From assembly GCF_036345915.1 (NCBI RefSeq), contig NZ_CP107785.1, positions 5,642,001-5,706,000 on the forward strand: a stretch of DNA of 64,000 nucleotides. The letters run 5' to 3'. Positions 27,768 to 36,629 of the stretch are shown piece by piece. The position numbers were made by a program, and so were the translations under genes. Below the pieces are notes generated by a model. The model saw nothing but the letters and a program-made list of their open reading frames with translations, did no database searches and had not been told where the DNA came from. Position 1 is the stretch's first letter; the number at the start of each line of letters is the position of its first letter. This DNA is from Nocardia sp. NBC_00565. Lineage in GTDB: Bacteria; Actinomycetota; Actinomycetes; Mycobacteriales; Mycobacteriaceae.

Positions 27768-29393
27768 ATGAAGTTGGCGCACGCGCTGGAGGTTGCGAAG
27801 GCATTCGGGGTATTGCGCTCGCGCGGGGTCAGCGATCCCAAGAAGCCGCTGGAGACGCTGCGGACGGTCAAGGAATCACAGGTCTACGGCCCGCAGGCGA
27901 CGCTGATCCGGCATTCGGCCCGCGTCGCGCCCAACTCCCCCGCACTGGTCGACGAACGCGGTGAGCTGACCTACCGCCAGCTCGACGAGCAGTCGACCGC
28001 GATCGCGCGCGGACTGCGGCAGGCGAATCTGACCGAAGGGTCCGTGGTCGGCGTGCTGGCGCGCGATCACCGCGGCCTGATCCTCGCGATGGCCGCCGCG
28101 GGCAAGCTCGGCGTGCGGGTCGCGCTGATGAACACCGGATTCGCCAAGCCGCAATTCGCCGAGGTCTGTGCGCGCGAGAAGGTCAAGGCCGTCCTGCATG
28201 ACAGCGAGTTCCTCGGCCTGCTCGACGCGTTGCCCACCGATCTGCCGCGCTACCTCACCTGGGTCGACGAGGGCACCGAATTACCCGATGGCGCACAGAC
28301 TCTCGACGATCTGATCGCCGCCAACTCGACCGCGGAGCTGCCCGCGCCGTCCAAGCCGGGCGGGTTCGTCATCCTGACCAGCGGCACCACCGGCCTGCCC
28401 AAGGGCGCACCGCGCAGTAAGGTGACCCCGTTGGCGACCGCCCAGATGGTGGACCGAATTCCGTTCCCGGTCAAGGGAACTCAGGTCATCGTGTCGCCGA
28501 TCTTCCACAGCACCGGCCTCGGCACCTACCTGGTCGCCTCCGCGATGGGCAACAAAGTGGTGGTGCGGCGCCGCTTCGACGCCGAGGCGACGCTGAAGAT
28601 GGTGGCCGACCACAAGGCCGAGATGCTGGTCGCGGTGCCGACCATGCTGCATCGGATGACCGAACTGGCTCCGGAGATCCGCGCCAAATACGACACCACA
28701 TCGCTGACATGCATTCTGCTCGCGGGTTCGGCGCTCGCACCGGAACTGTGTGTCAAGGCGACGCAGATCTTCGGCCCGGTCCTCTACAACCTGTACGGGT
28801 CGACCGAATGCGCCGTCGCCACCGTCGCGAGCCCGGAGGATCTGGCCATCGCACCCGGCACCGTCGGGCGCGCGCCGATCACCTGCGAAGTTCGGCTCTA
28901 CGACGATAACGACAAGCAGGTCACCGCGATCGACACCACCGCGCGCATCTTTGTGCGCAGCGGCGCGCCGTTCGAGGGCTATACCGACGGCAGGCAAAAG
29001 CAGATCATCGATGGCTACATGTCCAGCGGCGACGTCGGGCACTTCGACGAGCACGGTCTGCTGATGGTGGACGGTCGCGACGACGACATGATCGTATCCG
29101 GCGGCGAGAACGTCTTCCCGCAGGAGGTGGAGAACCTGCTGCTGGAGCGCCCTGATGTGTTCGACGCGGCGGTCGTCGGCGTCGACGACGTCGAATTCGG
29201 CAAGCGCCTGCGCGCCTTCGTCGTCCCCGAACCCGGTCACGCCCCCGACGGCGAGGAGATCAAGGCCTACGTCAAGGAGAACCTGGCACGCTACAAGGTG
29301 CCGCGCGAGGTCGTCTTCCTCGATGATCTGCCGCGCAATCCCACCGGCAAGCTGCTGCGCCGCGTACTGGTCGAGTACGACGTCACGGCGTAG
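27768..29393 (+). CDS. Acyl-CoA synthetase (AMP-binding), first of a tandem pair
   Basis: 541 residues of the ANL superfamily, which activates fatty or other carboxylic acids as acyl-adenylates and then thioesters. Motifs: ILTSGTTGLPKGAPRS (P-loop), LYGSTECA (A5), YMSSGDVGHFD and DGRDDDMIVSGGENVFPQEVE (A7/A8), and the catalytic Lys in PRNPTGKLLRR. It resembles mycobacterial FadD proteins; the substrate is not predictable. The ATG at 27768 follows GGAGG. The next gene is a close paralogue. Confidence 0.88.
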   Translation: MKLAHALEVAKAFGVLRSRGVSDPKKPLETLRTVKESQVYGPQATLIRHSARVAPNSPALVDERGELTYRQLDEQSTAIARGLRQANLTEGSVVGVLARDHRGLILAMAAAGKLGVRVALMNTGFAKPQFAEVCAREKVKAVLHDSEFLGLLDALPTDLPRYLTWVDEGTELPDGAQTLDDLIAANSTAELPAPSKPGGFVILTSGTTGLPKGAPRSKVTPLATAQMVDRIPFPVKGTQVIVSPIFHSTGLGTYLVASAMGNKVVVRRRFDAEATLKMVADHKAEMLVAVPTMLHRMTELAPEIRAKYDTTSLTCILLAGSALAPELCVKATQIFGPVLYNLYGSTECAVATVASPEDLAIAPGTVGRAPITCEVRLYDDNDKQVTAIDTTARIFVRSGAPFEGYTDGRQKQIIDGYMSSGDVGHFDEHGLLMVDGRDDDMIVSGGENVFPQEVENLLLERPDVFDAAVVGVDDVEFGKRLRAFVVPEPGHAPDGEEIKAYVKENLARYKVPREVVFLDDLPRNPTGKLLRRVLVEYDVTA

Positions 29394-29399
29394 TCGAGT

Positions 29400-29417
29400 C
29401 CCCGGCCGAAACCGGGG
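29400..29417 (+). terminator. Short GC hairpin after the first acyl-CoA synthetase
   Basis: CCCCGG-CCGAAA-CCGGGG forms a 6-bp stem four bases after the stop codon region. It is weak and lacks a U-run. Confidence 0.3.
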
Positions 29418-29584
29418 CTTACCAGCGGCTTCCATGCTTTCCCACGGCTGGCGAGACCACCCGGTGAGATACATGACACACCCGGTTACAGATGCTTGCT
29501 ATTGTTAGCGGCAGCACTGGATCTCGTAGTTGCGGTCCACACCACCCCCGGTCCCGGTGGGCGGACTGCGGAAGGCGTTGTCGA

Positions 29585-31243
29585 ATGTCTCTATCTCTGC
29601 CCGCGTTACATGGCCCCGTCCGGAAGGCGGGCGATCTCGCCCAAGGCGTGAATGTCATGGTCAAGCGGCGGTTGTTCAATCCGCTCCGACCCGATCACGC
29701 GGCCAGGTCCGCGTTCAACGTGCTGAAGTTCGGCCCGTTCGCCGGTGTCGTCATGCACGCGGCACAGACCAGGCCGACCGCGGCCGCCATCGTCGATGAA
29801 CGCGGCGAGGTGAGCTTCGGCCAACTCAACGAGCAATCGAGTGCGCTGGCGCGTGGTCTCGAAGCGCAGGGCATCAAGCCCGGTGATGTGGTCGCCCTGT
29901 TGGCGCGCGATCACCGCGGCATGGTGCTGAGCCTGCTCGCGACCGGCAAGCTCGGCGTCCGCACGGTCCTGATGAATACCGGCTTCGCCAAACCGCAGTT
30001 CGCCGATGTCGCCGAGCGCGAGAACGTCAAGGCCGTACTGCACGACAGCGAATTCCTCGACCTGATGAGCGCGATCCCGGCCGAGATCCCCCGCGTGCTC
30101 ACCTGGGTCGACGAGAAGGACAACGTCGATCCGACGGTCGCGACCATCGAATCGCTGATCGCGGGCCGTTCCACCGCGCCGGTGCCCGCGCCCGCGAAGC
30201 CGGGCGGCATGGTCATCCTGACCAGCGGCACCACCGGCACCCCGAAGGGCGCACCGCGCGATCGGGTCAGCCCGTTCGCCTCGGCCCAGTTCGTCGACCG
30301 GGTTCCGCTGCCGAACAACGGCACCATGATCATGGCCGCGCCGATCTTCCACGGCACCGGCCTGTCGCAGTTCACCCTTGGTCTGGCACTCGGCAACCGG
30401 GTGATCTTCCAGCAGCGCCGGTTCGATCCGGCGCAGACGCTCGCCAATATCACGCAGTACCAGGCGGATTCGCTGGTCGTGGTGCCGACCATGCTGCAGC
30501 GCATCCTCGACCTCGGCGACGACGTACTGGCCGAGTACGACCCCAGCACCATCAAGGTGATCTTCGCGGCGGGTTCGGCCATCGCGCCCGACGTCGTCAC
30601 CCGCACCCTCGACTACTTCGGCGACAGCCTCTACAACCTGTACGGCTCCACCGAATGCGCGGTCATGACCGTCGCGACCCCCGACGATCTGCGCAAGGCG
30701 CCGACCACCGCGGGCAAGGCGCCGGTCGGCATCCGGATCGTGCTGCTGGACGAGAACCGCAAGCCGATCACCGCGCCGAATGTCACCGGCACCATCTTCG
30801 TCGACAATGGCTTCGCCTTCACCGGCTACACCGACGGCCGCACCAAGGAGATCGTGGACGGCATGATGTCCAGCGGCGATGTCGGGCACTTCGACGCCGA
30901 CGGTCTGCTCTACATCGACGGCCGCGACGACGACATGATCGTCTCCGGCGGCGAGAACGTCTTCCCGCTCGAGGTGGAGAATCTGATCGCGGGCCGCGAG
31001 GACATCTTCGAGGCCGCGGTGGTCGGCGTGGACGACCGGGAATTCGGAAAGCGGTTGCGCGCCTTCGTCGTTCCGGGTCCGGAGTCCAAGCGCGACGCAC
31101 AGGAGATCAAGGATTACGTCAAGGCGAATCTGGCGCGGTACAAGGTGCCGCGTGAGGTCGTCTTCCTGGACGAGTTGCCGCGCAACGCGACCGGCAAGCT
31201 GTTGCGCAAGCCGTTGATCGAAATGGAAATCGACGCGACCTAG
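29585..31243 (+). CDS. Acyl-CoA synthetase (AMP-binding), second of a tandem pair
   Basis: 552 residues. It carries the same motifs as the preceding gene (ILTSGTTGTPKGAPRD, LYGSTECA, MMSSGDVGHFDADG, DGRDDDMIVSGGENVFPLEVE, PRNATGKLLRK) and long identical stretches such as LLARDHRG and MNTGFAKPQFA. It adds about 20 N-terminal residues. The pair clearly arose by duplication. Differences cluster around the acyl-binding region (PIFHGTGLSQFTLGLALGN against PIFHSTGLGTYLVASAMGN), so substrate preference may have diverged. The start is ATG 29585; ATG 29657 is an alternative. Confidence 0.88.
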   Translation: MSLSLPALHGPVRKAGDLAQGVNVMVKRRLFNPLRPDHAARSAFNVLKFGPFAGVVMHAAQTRPTAAAIVDERGEVSFGQLNEQSSALARGLEAQGIKPGDVVALLARDHRGMVLSLLATGKLGVRTVLMNTGFAKPQFADVAERENVKAVLHDSEFLDLMSAIPAEIPRVLTWVDEKDNVDPTVATIESLIAGRSTAPVPAPAKPGGMVILTSGTTGTPKGAPRDRVSPFASAQFVDRVPLPNNGTMIMAAPIFHGTGLSQFTLGLALGNRVIFQQRRFDPAQTLANITQYQADSLVVVPTMLQRILDLGDDVLAEYDPSTIKVIFAAGSAIAPDVVTRTLDYFGDSLYNLYGSTECAVMTVATPDDLRKAPTTAGKAPVGIRIVLLDENRKPITAPNVTGTIFVDNGFAFTGYTDGRTKEIVDGMMSSGDVGHFDADGLLYIDGRDDDMIVSGGENVFPLEVENLIAGREDIFEAAVVGVDDREFGKRLRAFVVPGPESKRDAQEIKDYVKANLARYKVPREVVFLDELPRNATGKLLRKPLIEMEIDAT

Positions 31244-31257
31244 TTCACTCCGCCGCC

Positions 31258-31341
31258 AGCCGCACACCCTTTCGAATTTCCGGGCCGGATTCCCGCGTGA
31301 TCGCGGTCCGTGGGAAATCGAGAGGTGTGCGGCTTTCGTTT
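31258..31341 (+). terminator. Long hairpin terminator after the acyl-CoA synthetases
   Basis: AGCCGCACACC (31258-31268) pairs with GGTGTGCGGCT (31324-31334). ATTTCC and CCCGCG in the loop can pair with CGCGG and GGAAAT, giving an extended stem of roughly 77 nt followed by TTCGTTTTCC. It starts 15 bp after the stop codon. Confidence 0.6.
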
Positions 31342-31430
31342 TCCTTCCATGTGGAAACTCGACGCATCCTGTGATTGCGGCCGCAGTACGGGTCGGCAAT
31401 CCGCCGCAATTGGTCCGCTATCATCAGCGC

Positions 31431-31994
31431 GTGAGTATCGAGTTCGGCCCGGCCGCTGCGGGGCAACGCAGCGCCGTCGCGCGGGTGCGCGGCGCGGGTG
31501 CCGGTTCGATCTCCGGTGCGATTTCCGTTGCGGCCCATGGGTGGGCCTCCGGTGGGATGCCGCCGAGCGGGACCACGCTCGTTCTCCTCGCGGCGGCCTG
31601 CGCCGTCGTCGGCGCGCTGGTCGCCGGCCTCGCGCCGCTGCGCGAGACCTCGGTCGGGCTGATCGCGGTGCTCATCGCTGGTCAGCTGCTCGGCCACCTC
31701 ACCATGGGCTGGAGTTCGGGGCAGATGCATCACGGTGATGCCCAGCTCGGTCCCGGCATGCTCACCGCGCACCTGGTCGCGGCCATGCTCGCGGCCGTGG
31801 TGATCCGCGGCGCGGAAGCCGCCTATCGGATCGGTTGCGCGGTGCTGTCGCGGGTGCTGCCGATGCGCTATCACCCGCCCGCGATCGCGGGCCCGGTACC
31901 GCCGTTCCTGACGCATCGCGATCGGGTCGTCCTGCGGATCTTCGCCGCGGAATCGCTGCGTACGCGCGGTCCGCCGCTCGCCATTCGTCTCTGA
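31431..31994 (+). CDS. Integral membrane protein, function unknown
   Basis: About 187 residues from a GTG. Three or four hydrophobic segments are visible (TTLVLLAAACAVVGALVAGL, VGLIAVLIAGQLLGHLTM, MLTAHLVAAMLAAVVIRG). A His/Met-rich segment (HLTMGWSSGQMHHGDAQLGP) lies between the second and third and could bind copper. It precedes a PepSY protein on the same strand, an arrangement I associate with actinobacterial metal-handling clusters. The start is uncertain. Confidence 0.65.
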   Translation: MSIEFGPAAAGQRSAVARVRGAGAGSISGAISVAAHGWASGGMPPSGTTLVLLAAACAVVGALVAGLAPLRETSVGLIAVLIAGQLLGHLTMGWSSGQMHHGDAQLGPGMLTAHLVAAMLAAVVIRGAEAAYRIGCAVLSRVLPMRYHPPAIAGPVPPFLTHRDRVVLRIFAAESLRTRGPPLAIRL

Positions 31995-32262
31995 CATCCC
32001 TTACCCGATGCACCAGCCACGCTGGTGCGTCGTCGTCACCGCGCGAACATCTTCGGTGGTTCGGGTTTCGCACCAACGATGTGAAATCGGCTCCCCCGAA
32101 GCATGATTCGCCGACTGTCGCCTGCCGACCGCAGGATTCGCCCAGGCCCCACCGTCGTCCATGAATACGGCGTTCGACGACGGGCCGGATTCCGATGATC
32201 CGCGCGGCAACGGCGAAAGTCCGACGACTTCCGGGTTCTCCGCACTCCAGAAACGAATCACC

Positions 32263-33714
32263 ATGAGCATTACCGATATCGATCCACCGGATGCCGAATC
32301 ACCGGCTCCGGCAACGGAAACGACCAAACGGCCGCGCAACGGCCTCTACCCCCTCGCGATGCGTCTGCATTTCTATGCCGGCATCTTCATCGCACCGTTC
32401 ATCCTCATCGCCGCGGTCACCGGAGCGCTCTACGCGATCTCCCCGACGCTGGAATCCATCACCTCGCACGACCTGCTGAAGGTCGAGCCGAACGGCGCAA
32501 CGCGGTCGCTCGCCGAACAGGTCACCGCGGCCGTCGCCACCCAGCCGAATCTGCAGTTGGCCGCGGTGGCTCCGGCGCCCGAGGCCGATGACACCACTCG
32601 GGTGCTGTTCGACGACCCGTCGCTCGGCGAGTCCGAGCGGCGCGCCGTATTCGTGAACCCGTACACCGCGCAGCCGGTCGGCACCGATGTCGTCTACGGC
32701 AGTTCGGGTGCACTGCCGCTGCGCACCTGGATCGACCGGCTGCACCGGGATCTGCATCTGGGCGAGCCCGGGCGCATCTACAGCGAGCTCGCCGCCTCGT
32801 GGCTGTGGGTTGTCGCACTGGCCGGTCTGGTGCTGTGGATCCGCCGGGTTCGCGGCCGCCGCAACCGGAACTCGGCGGCCTGGCTGCTGGCGCCGGATGG
32901 CTCGCAGCAGGGACGCGGCCGGTCGATGAACTGGCATGGGGCCGTTGGCATTTGGATCCTGCCGGTGATCCTGCTGCTGTCGGCGACCGGGATGACCTGG
33001 TCGACCTACGCGGGTGAGAACATCACCGAGTTGCGCGAGCAGCTGAGTTGGACCACGCCTGCGGTGAGCACCGCTATGCCTGGCGCGAAGGCACCTCAGC
33101 ACGCTGAACACCACGACGGTGCGGCCACGCCCGCGCCCGCGCCGGTCGATCCACAGACTCGGATCGCTCAGCTCGACGGGGTGTACGCCGCGGCGCGCGC
33201 CAATGGCGTTACCCAGGGCGCCGAGATCAGCATCCCGGCCGAGTCCGGTGTGGCGTTCGCGGCGAAGGAGCGGCGCATGCCCGGCACCTACACCGTCGAC
33301 GCGGTCGCCGTCGACGGCGCGACCGGCGCGGTCACCGATAAGTTGGCCTATGCCGACTGGCCGCTCATGGCCAAGCTCACCAACTGGGGCATCCAGTTCC
33401 ACATGGGCTTGATGTTCGGACCGCTCAACCAGTTGCTGCTGCTGGTCGTGATGATCGGCCTGATCACCGTGCTGGTGCTGGGCTATCTGATGTGGTGGAA
33501 GCGGCGGCCGACCCGCGGCACATCGCGGTTCGCGATCGGGCGCGCACCCCGTCGGGGCGCATTGCGGCAGACCTGGCCGTGGCCGGCGCTGCCCATCGTG
33601 GCGGCCGCGCTCGTTGTCGGCTGGTTCGTCCCGCTGGTCGGGCTGAGTCTGCTCGCCTTCCTCGCCGTCGATGTCGTCGTCGGCGGCATCGGACGCAAGC
33701 GCACCACGGTCTGA
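32263..33714 (+). CDS. PepSY-domain membrane protein (PepSY-TM type)
   Basis: 483 residues with four main transmembrane segments, starting with LHFYAGIFIAPFILIAAVTG, the typical PepSY-TM first helix with its conserved His. WIDRLHRDLHLGEPGR and YSELAASWLWVVALAGLVLW also match the family. The two large outside loops hold PepSY-like regions. A His-rich stretch (HAEHHDG) lies near residue 285. Family members are linked to iron-siderophore or copper handling. Alternative starts lie at 32161. Its partner is probably the membrane protein upstream. Confidence 0.85.
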   Translation: MSITDIDPPDAESPAPATETTKRPRNGLYPLAMRLHFYAGIFIAPFILIAAVTGALYAISPTLESITSHDLLKVEPNGATRSLAEQVTAAVATQPNLQLAAVAPAPEADDTTRVLFDDPSLGESERRAVFVNPYTAQPVGTDVVYGSSGALPLRTWIDRLHRDLHLGEPGRIYSELAASWLWVVALAGLVLWIRRVRGRRNRNSAAWLLAPDGSQQGRGRSMNWHGAVGIWILPVILLLSATGMTWSTYAGENITELREQLSWTTPAVSTAMPGAKAPQHAEHHDGAATPAPAPVDPQTRIAQLDGVYAAARANGVTQGAEISIPAESGVAFAAKERRMPGTYTVDAVAVDGATGAVTDKLAYADWPLMAKLTNWGIQFHMGLMFGPLNQLLLLVVMIGLITVLVLGYLMWWKRRPTRGTSRFAIGRAPRRGALRQTWPWPALPIVAAALVVGWFVPLVGLSLLAFLAVDVVVGGIGRKRTTV

Positions 33715-33772
33715 CGGATCCCGCCGGGGCGTGAGGGGCTCCGGCGGTTACCGATCGACCTACGGCACGTCA

Positions 33773-34041
33773 GAGGTATAACGTCTATCCGCGCGAAATC
33801 GAGGAACTACTCTACGAACATCCGGATGTGGTGCAGGCCGCGGTGATCGGCGTTCCTGACACCCGGCCTCGCATCGCACTACCTTGTGGCCTGGCTGATC
33901 GCCCGCCTGGAAAGTGTCGAAGCGGCCGAAAGCGCTCTGCACTACGTCGCTCCGGTCGGCGAGAAGGAAGACTACGTGGCACGTGCGATGCGCAACATCA
34001 GCCCATACCTGCACGAGGAACTGGCCACCGTGTCGAAATAA
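33773..34041 (+). pseudogene. Fused gene fragments: acyl-CoA ligase piece and an unidentified C-terminus
   Basis: 33773-33865 encodes [20 protein letters not shown] followed by [11 protein letters not shown], the A8-region of an AMP-binding ligase, with neither start nor the rest of the enzyme. In another frame it continues as [20 protein letters not shown] and [20 protein letters not shown] and stops at 34041; this is the end of a second protein I cannot name. The two scraps are joined out of frame. This is a deletion scar. Confidence 0.6.
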
Positions 34042-34105
34042 CCTGCCCCACAACAGAATACGCTCCCTCTCCGGCGATCGGGGCGAGGGGCGTCGCTTCC
34101 TACCG

Positions 34106-34429
34106 TCATCGAATCCGCCGATCACCTGTGGGTCCAACCGGGCTAGCATGCTCAGCGGGGATTTCCCAGGGGATGAAGTGGCCGCCGTGCGGGTGGGCGT
34201 TGATCGCGGCTTCGGCCGTGCGCCAGTCGTAGTCGGTGTGCCAGTACTCGACGAGTTCCCGCAAGTAGCGGCGGTCGATGCCGTAGTATCCGTCGTCGTT
34301 GCCCGCATCGTCGGGCCAGCGCGTCGATGCGAGTCGTTGCCGGAGATCGGCGAGCACCGCATCGGGCACGTGGATCGGCGTCGCCTGCAGTGGGAACGGC
34401 CGGGGCTCGACAAAATCAGCTCGACTCAA
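34106..34429 (-). pseudogene. Epoxide hydrolase collapsed by internal deletion
   Basis: Residues 1 to about 80 are an epoxide hydrolase N-terminal domain ([48 protein letters not shown]). This should lead into a 300-residue alpha/beta hydrolase domain. Instead the frame jumps to [10 protein letters not shown], the family's C-terminal catalytic-His segment, and stops at 34106. The central domain, with nucleophile Asp and lid, is missing without loss of frame. The product, if made, cannot be active. Confidence 0.7.
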
Positions 34430-34507
34430 TCGTCATCTCCTGCAACCGCTTCGCGACGTCTCGCAATGCTCCGACCGTAGCATTGCGCGATCTCGCCCCC
34501 GAGCTGG

Positions 34508-34762
34508 TCAGGATTCGGGGGCCGAATCCGACTCGGCGGCAGGCGCATCGCCCTTCGTCGGCACGGCAACCGGGCGCAACAGCACCCAGACCAGGAAGGC
34601 GATGGCCACCGCGCCCATACCGAGACCCGCCCAGAGGTTCACGTTCACGCCACCGGTCTTGGCCTCCTCGGCGGCCGTATCGTGCACCAGCCCGGTTACG
34701 ATCAGGATGACCGCATAACTGCCGAGCAATGTGCCGACGATGGTGCGGATATCGAAAAGCAT
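34508..34762 (-). CDS. Small two-pass membrane protein behind the sodium:solute symporter
   Basis: 84 residues with two transmembrane segments (IRTIVGTLLGSYAVILIVTGL and VNLWAGLGMGAVAIAFLVWVLL) and an acidic tail. It starts 12 bp after the symporter stop with AGGAGGCC as ribosome site, so it is co-translated with it. Small proteins in this position occur with several actinobacterial SSS transporters and may be accessory subunits; that role is inferred. Confidence 0.75.
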   Translation of the reverse strand: MLFDIRTIVGTLLGSYAVILIVTGLVHDTAAEEAKTGGVNVNLWAGLGMGAVAIAFLVWVLLRPVAVPTKGDAPAAESDSAPES

Positions 34763-34774
34763 CGGCTGGCCTCC

Positions 34775-36517
34775 TTATCCGACGAAGATGTTGAGGGCGA
34801 TGACCAGGACCAGGGCAATGCCCGCGAGCAGTACCGGACGCTGATACCAGGGCAGGCCGGCCTCGTCCGGATCGTGACGCATTTCCTTCGGCGTCTCCGA
34901 ATACACGAGACCGACGAGTTCGGCATCCGGTTTCGACTGCGTCACCTGGGTGACCGCGACGCTCACGACGATATCGACGACGAAGGCGACACCGGCCGCC
35001 ACGAAACTCGAACCCTGGCCGGACAATTCGAAGACTTCGGTTTTATGCAGAATGAAAACGATGATGGCCGAAACGGTTCCGCAGACCAGACCCATCCAAC
35101 CCGCGGTCGGCGTCATCCGCTTCCAGAACATACCGAGGATGAACGTCGCGAACAGTGGCGCGTTGAAGAAGCTGAACAGCGTCTGCAGATAGTCCATCAT
35201 ATTGCTGAAATTGCCCGCGATGAACGCGGTTCCGATCGCCGCGACGGTCGCACCGACGGTGGCCAGGCGACCGACGGTCAGGTAATACCCATCGGGCCGA
35301 TCGCGGCGCACATATTGCTGCCACAGGTCGTAGCTGAACACTGTATTGAAGGCCGAGATATTGGCCGCCATACCCGCCATGAACGCCGCGAGCAATCCGG
35401 CGAGCCCGACGCCGAGCAGACCATTCGGCAGCACATCCTTCATCAGATACAGCAGCGCCTGGTTATAGGTGACATCGCCGGAGAAGTTCGGATCGGCCGT
35501 CACCGCCGCCTTGTACTCGCGCATCTGCGGCACCAGCACCGCGCTGATCATGCCGGGAATCACCACGATCAACGGAATGAACATCTTCGGGTACGCACCG
35601 ATGATCGGAGTGCGTCGCGCGGCCGAGATGGAATGCGTCGCCAGCGCGCGCTGTACCTCGACGAAGTTGGTGGTCCAGTATCCGAACGAGAGCACGAACC
35701 CGAGCCCGAATACGAGGCCGATCACCGACAGGAAGTTATTGGAGAACCCGCTGAGCGCATTGCCCGGCCAGGACTCCAACTGTTCGGCACCGCCCGGTGA
35801 CGCGGTCACCTTGTCCCGCAACCCTTCCCAGCCACCCGCCTTGTGCAGGCCGACCAGGGTCAGCGGCAGCAGCGCGGCGACGATGACGAAGAACTGCAGC
35901 ACCTCGTTGTAGATCGCCGCGGACAACCCGCCGAGGGTGATGTAGGAGAGCACGATGACCGCGGCGATGATCACCGACAACCACAGCGGCCAGCCGAGCA
36001 GCACATTCAGGATGGAACCGAGCAGATACAGATTCACCCCGGCAATGAGCACCTGCGCGATCGCGAAGCTCAACGCGTTGACCAGATGCGCGCCGGTGCC
36101 GAAGCGCCGCCGCATGAACTCCGGCACACTGCGCACCTTGGAGCCGTAGTAGAACGGCATCATCACCACGCCGAGGAACAGCATGGCGGGCACCGCGCCG
36201 ATCCAGAAGTAGTGGAAGGTCGGGAAGCCGTATTCGGCGCCGTTGGCCGACATTCCCATGATCTCGACCGCACCCAGGTTGGCGGAGATGAAGGCGAGGC
36301 CGGTCACCCAGGCGGGCAGCGACCGCCCGGATAGGAAGAAGTCGATACTCGAAGAGATCCGCTGCCTGGCCAAGAGGCCGATGCCGAGTACGAACAGGAA
36401 ATACAGCGCGACCAATGCGTAGTCGACAGGCGCCGCATCCAGCCGCAGGGTCGTTGAAGCCTGTACCGTGGCCCGGTCCAGCGCTGATATGAAAACGGTC
36501 GAATCGGCAAGCGGCAC
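34775..36517 (-). CDS. Sodium:solute symporter (SSS/SglT type), probable galactose or hexose transporter
   Basis: 580 residues with about 14 transmembrane segments. Family signatures include FFLSGRSLPAWVTGLAFISANLGAVEIMG, YNEVLQFFVIVAALLP, and GLAGLLAAFMAGMAANISAFNTVF, the conserved SSS signature. It couples Na+ entry to sugar uptake. Galactose is suggested by galK directly upstream on the same strand. The GTG at 36517 follows GGAGGGA. A 40-bp palindrome lies between galK and this gene. Confidence 0.85.
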   Translation of the reverse strand: MPLADSTVFISALDRATVQASTTLRLDAAPVDYALVALYFLFVLGIGLLARQRISSSIDFFLSGRSLPAWVTGLAFISANLGAVEIMGMSANGAEYGFPTFHYFWIGAVPAMLFLGVVMMPFYYGSKVRSVPEFMRRRFGTGAHLVNALSFAIAQVLIAGVNLYLLGSILNVLLGWPLWLSVIIAAVIVLSYITLGGLSAAIYNEVLQFFVIVAALLPLTLVGLHKAGGWEGLRDKVTASPGGAEQLESWPGNALSGFSNNFLSVIGLVFGLGFVLSFGYWTTNFVEVQRALATHSISAARRTPIIGAYPKMFIPLIVVIPGMISAVLVPQMREYKAAVTADPNFSGDVTYNQALLYLMKDVLPNGLLGVGLAGLLAAFMAGMAANISAFNTVFSYDLWQQYVRRDRPDGYYLTVGRLATVGATVAAIGTAFIAGNFSNMMDYLQTLFSFFNAPLFATFILGMFWKRMTPTAGWMGLVCGTVSAIIVFILHKTEVFELSGQGSSFVAAGVAFVVDIVVSVAVTQVTQSKPDAELVGLVYSETPKEMRHDPDEAGLPWYQRPVLLAGIALVLVIALNIFVG

Positions 36518-36572
36518 AGCGTTGTCCCTCCAGGCGATGAACCGGGCGTCGAGCAAGTCGTGCGTTTCTACT

Positions 36573-36612
36573 GTGCGTGATTGTGCCGCACGCGTGTGGC
36601 ACAATCACGCAC
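36573..36612. promoter_or_regulatory. 40-bp palindrome between galK and the symporter gene
   Basis: GTGCGTGATTGTGCC and GGCACAATCACGCAC are perfect 15-bp arms around GCACGCGTGT. No U-run follows, so an operator for a sugar-responsive regulator (LacI, DeoR or GntR type) seems likelier than a terminator. An attenuating hairpin between galK and the transporter remains possible. Confidence 0.55.
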
Positions 36613-36629
36613 AAAATTTGGTCGGTCGC

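Noticed and set aside
28281..29474. 397-codon antisense frame over the first acyl-CoA synthetase
   Set aside because: Shadow of a gene with full ANL motifs.
29606..31399. 597-codon open frame antisense to the second acyl-CoA synthetase
   Set aside because: It covers the synthetase completely; composition is His/Arg/Gly-rich without domains.
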